Source: Leclercia sp. UBA7405 (GTDB lineage Bacteria; Pseudomonadota; Gammaproteobacteria; Enterobacterales; Enterobacteriaceae). Taken from it: a stretch of 13,526 nucleotides of DNA. Numbering within the stretch: position 1 is the first letter of the stretch; each line of letters begins with the position of its first letter. Made by a program: the position numbers and the translations under genes. Below, piece after piece: positions 13,273 through 13,526 of this stretch. The notes beneath the pieces are model-generated. The model searched no databases and was not told the DNA's origin. It saw only the letters and a list, made by a program, of their open reading frames with translations. The DNA lies in the NCBI GenBank assembly GCA_002469605.1, contig DKMV01000040.1:1-13526 (forward strand), read 5' to 3'.

Positions 13273-13298
13273 GCCCGGTAGCGCTTTGCTTACCGGGC
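13273..13298. repeat. REP-like palindromic element
   Basis: GCCCGGTA (13273-13280) and TACCGGGC (13291-13298) form a perfect 8-bp stem around gcgctttgct. Sequence and layout resemble the REP (palindromic unit) repeats found after genes in Enterobacteriaceae. No strong T-run follows, so mRNA 3'-end protection of yhdZ is more likely than termination. Only this copy is seen in the window. Confidence 0.6.
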
Positions 13299-13322
13299 TT
13301 AGGGTTACAGGGAATCCATAAC

Positions 13323-13356
13323 GCAAAAAGGCCATCCTTACGGATGGCCTTTTTGC
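13323..13356. terminator. Bidirectional terminator between yhdZ and the rRNA operon
   Basis: A perfect 15-bp stem (13323-13337, gcaaaaaggccatcc, with 13342-13356) surrounds the loop ttac. Five A on one side and five T on the other make it a Rho-independent terminator in both directions. It would end yhdWXYZ on the plus strand and the rRNA operon, 7 bases after the 5S gene, on the minus strand. Confidence 0.93.
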
Positions 13357-13363
13357 TTATTTG

Positions 13364-13483
13364 ATGTCTGGCAGTTCCCTACTCTCGCATGGGGAGACCC
13401 CACACTACCATCGGCGCTACGGCGTTTCACTTCTGAGTTCGGCATGGGGTCGGGTGGGACGACCGCGCTAGTGCCGCCAGGCA
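13364..13483 (-). rRNA. rrf: 5S ribosomal RNA
   Basis: The reverse complement is a complete 120-base 5S rRNA starting TGCCTGGCGGC and ending in GCCAGACAT. It contains the conserved ACCCCATGCCGAACTCAGAA loop. Compared with E. coli 5S as I remember it, four positions differ: bases 13, 23, 32 and 117. By synteny this is the last gene of the operon that is rrnD in E. coli, where a thrV tRNA and a second 5S gene lie at the distal end. It is followed on its own strand by a strong terminator. No tRNA gene is visible in the 43 bases upstream of it (13484-13526), which look like spacer. Which of the operon's 5S copies this is cannot be told from the window. Confidence 0.97.
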
Positions 13484-13526
13484 TATACTGTTGTATGACG
13501 CCGGAGGCGGCAGACTTAATCTGTAT

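Noticed and set aside
13484..13526. tRNA or second 5S gene at the end of the window
   Set aside because: The 43 bases do not contain a recognisable tRNA arm or 5S segment. They look like rRNA operon spacer.
1..13526. CRISPR array, insertion sequence, prophage, toxin-antitoxin or defence genes
   Set aside because: I found no regularly spaced direct repeats, transposase-like proteins or recognisable defence domains. All sizeable coding regions have clear chromosomal identities.

Overview
The window is a chromosomal segment from a member of the Enterobacteriaceae. The gene order accC-yhdT-panF-prmA-(cah)-dusB-fis-yhdU-...-yhdV-yhdW-yhdX-yhdY-yhdZ-5S rRNA is the accBC/fis/rrnD neighbourhood of Escherichia coli, and the proteins closely resemble the E. 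coli ones as I remember them (Fis appears identical). It is not E. coli itself. A periplasmic alpha-carbonic anhydrase gene lies between prmA and dusB. The DNA methylase gene yhdJ is absent between fis and yhdU. The place where E. coli carries acrS-acrE-acrF holds one gene for a membrane MHYT-GGDEF-EAL protein. An Enterobacter/Klebsiella-like relative fits best, but the genus cannot be fixed from this segment.

Layout. 1-363: 3' end of accC (biotin carboxylase) and its terminator. 431-3056: yhdT-panF-prmA, tightly packed and overlapping, closed by a strong terminator. 3160-3900: cah, apparently its own unit. 3901-4229: regulatory DNA with the conserved fis promoter, a candidate upstream promoter with a palindrome on its -35 element, and a TGCGA-N6-TCGCA palindrome. 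4230-5578: the dusB-fis operon and terminator. 5718-5888: yhdU. 6037-8118: the c-di-GMP gene. 8437-8689: the small lipoprotein gene yhdV and its terminator. 8690-9106: a long regulatory region. 9107-13260: yhdWXYZ, a complete polar amino-acid ABC importer (binding protein, two permeases, ATPase). 13273-13298: a REP-like palindrome. 13323-13356: a 15-bp-stem bidirectional terminator shared with the convergent rRNA operon. 13364-13483: 5S rRNA on the minus strand.

The best non-coding signal is upstream of yhdW. There is a sigma-54 promoter with exact GG-N10-GC geometry, two NtrC-like sites about 107 and 137 bp upstream of the predicted start, and a perfect CRP core TGTGA-N6-TCACA about 230 bp upstream. 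Nitrogen control agrees with my recollection that yhdWXYZ belongs to the E. coli NtrC regulon. The CRP site suggests an additional carbon input.

I see no CRISPR array, transposase, phage gene, toxin-antitoxin pair or defence system. No obviously novel multi-gene system is present. The least explained items are the MHYT-GGDEF-EAL gene occupying the acrEF locus and the regulatory palindromes upstream of dusB-fis and yhdW.
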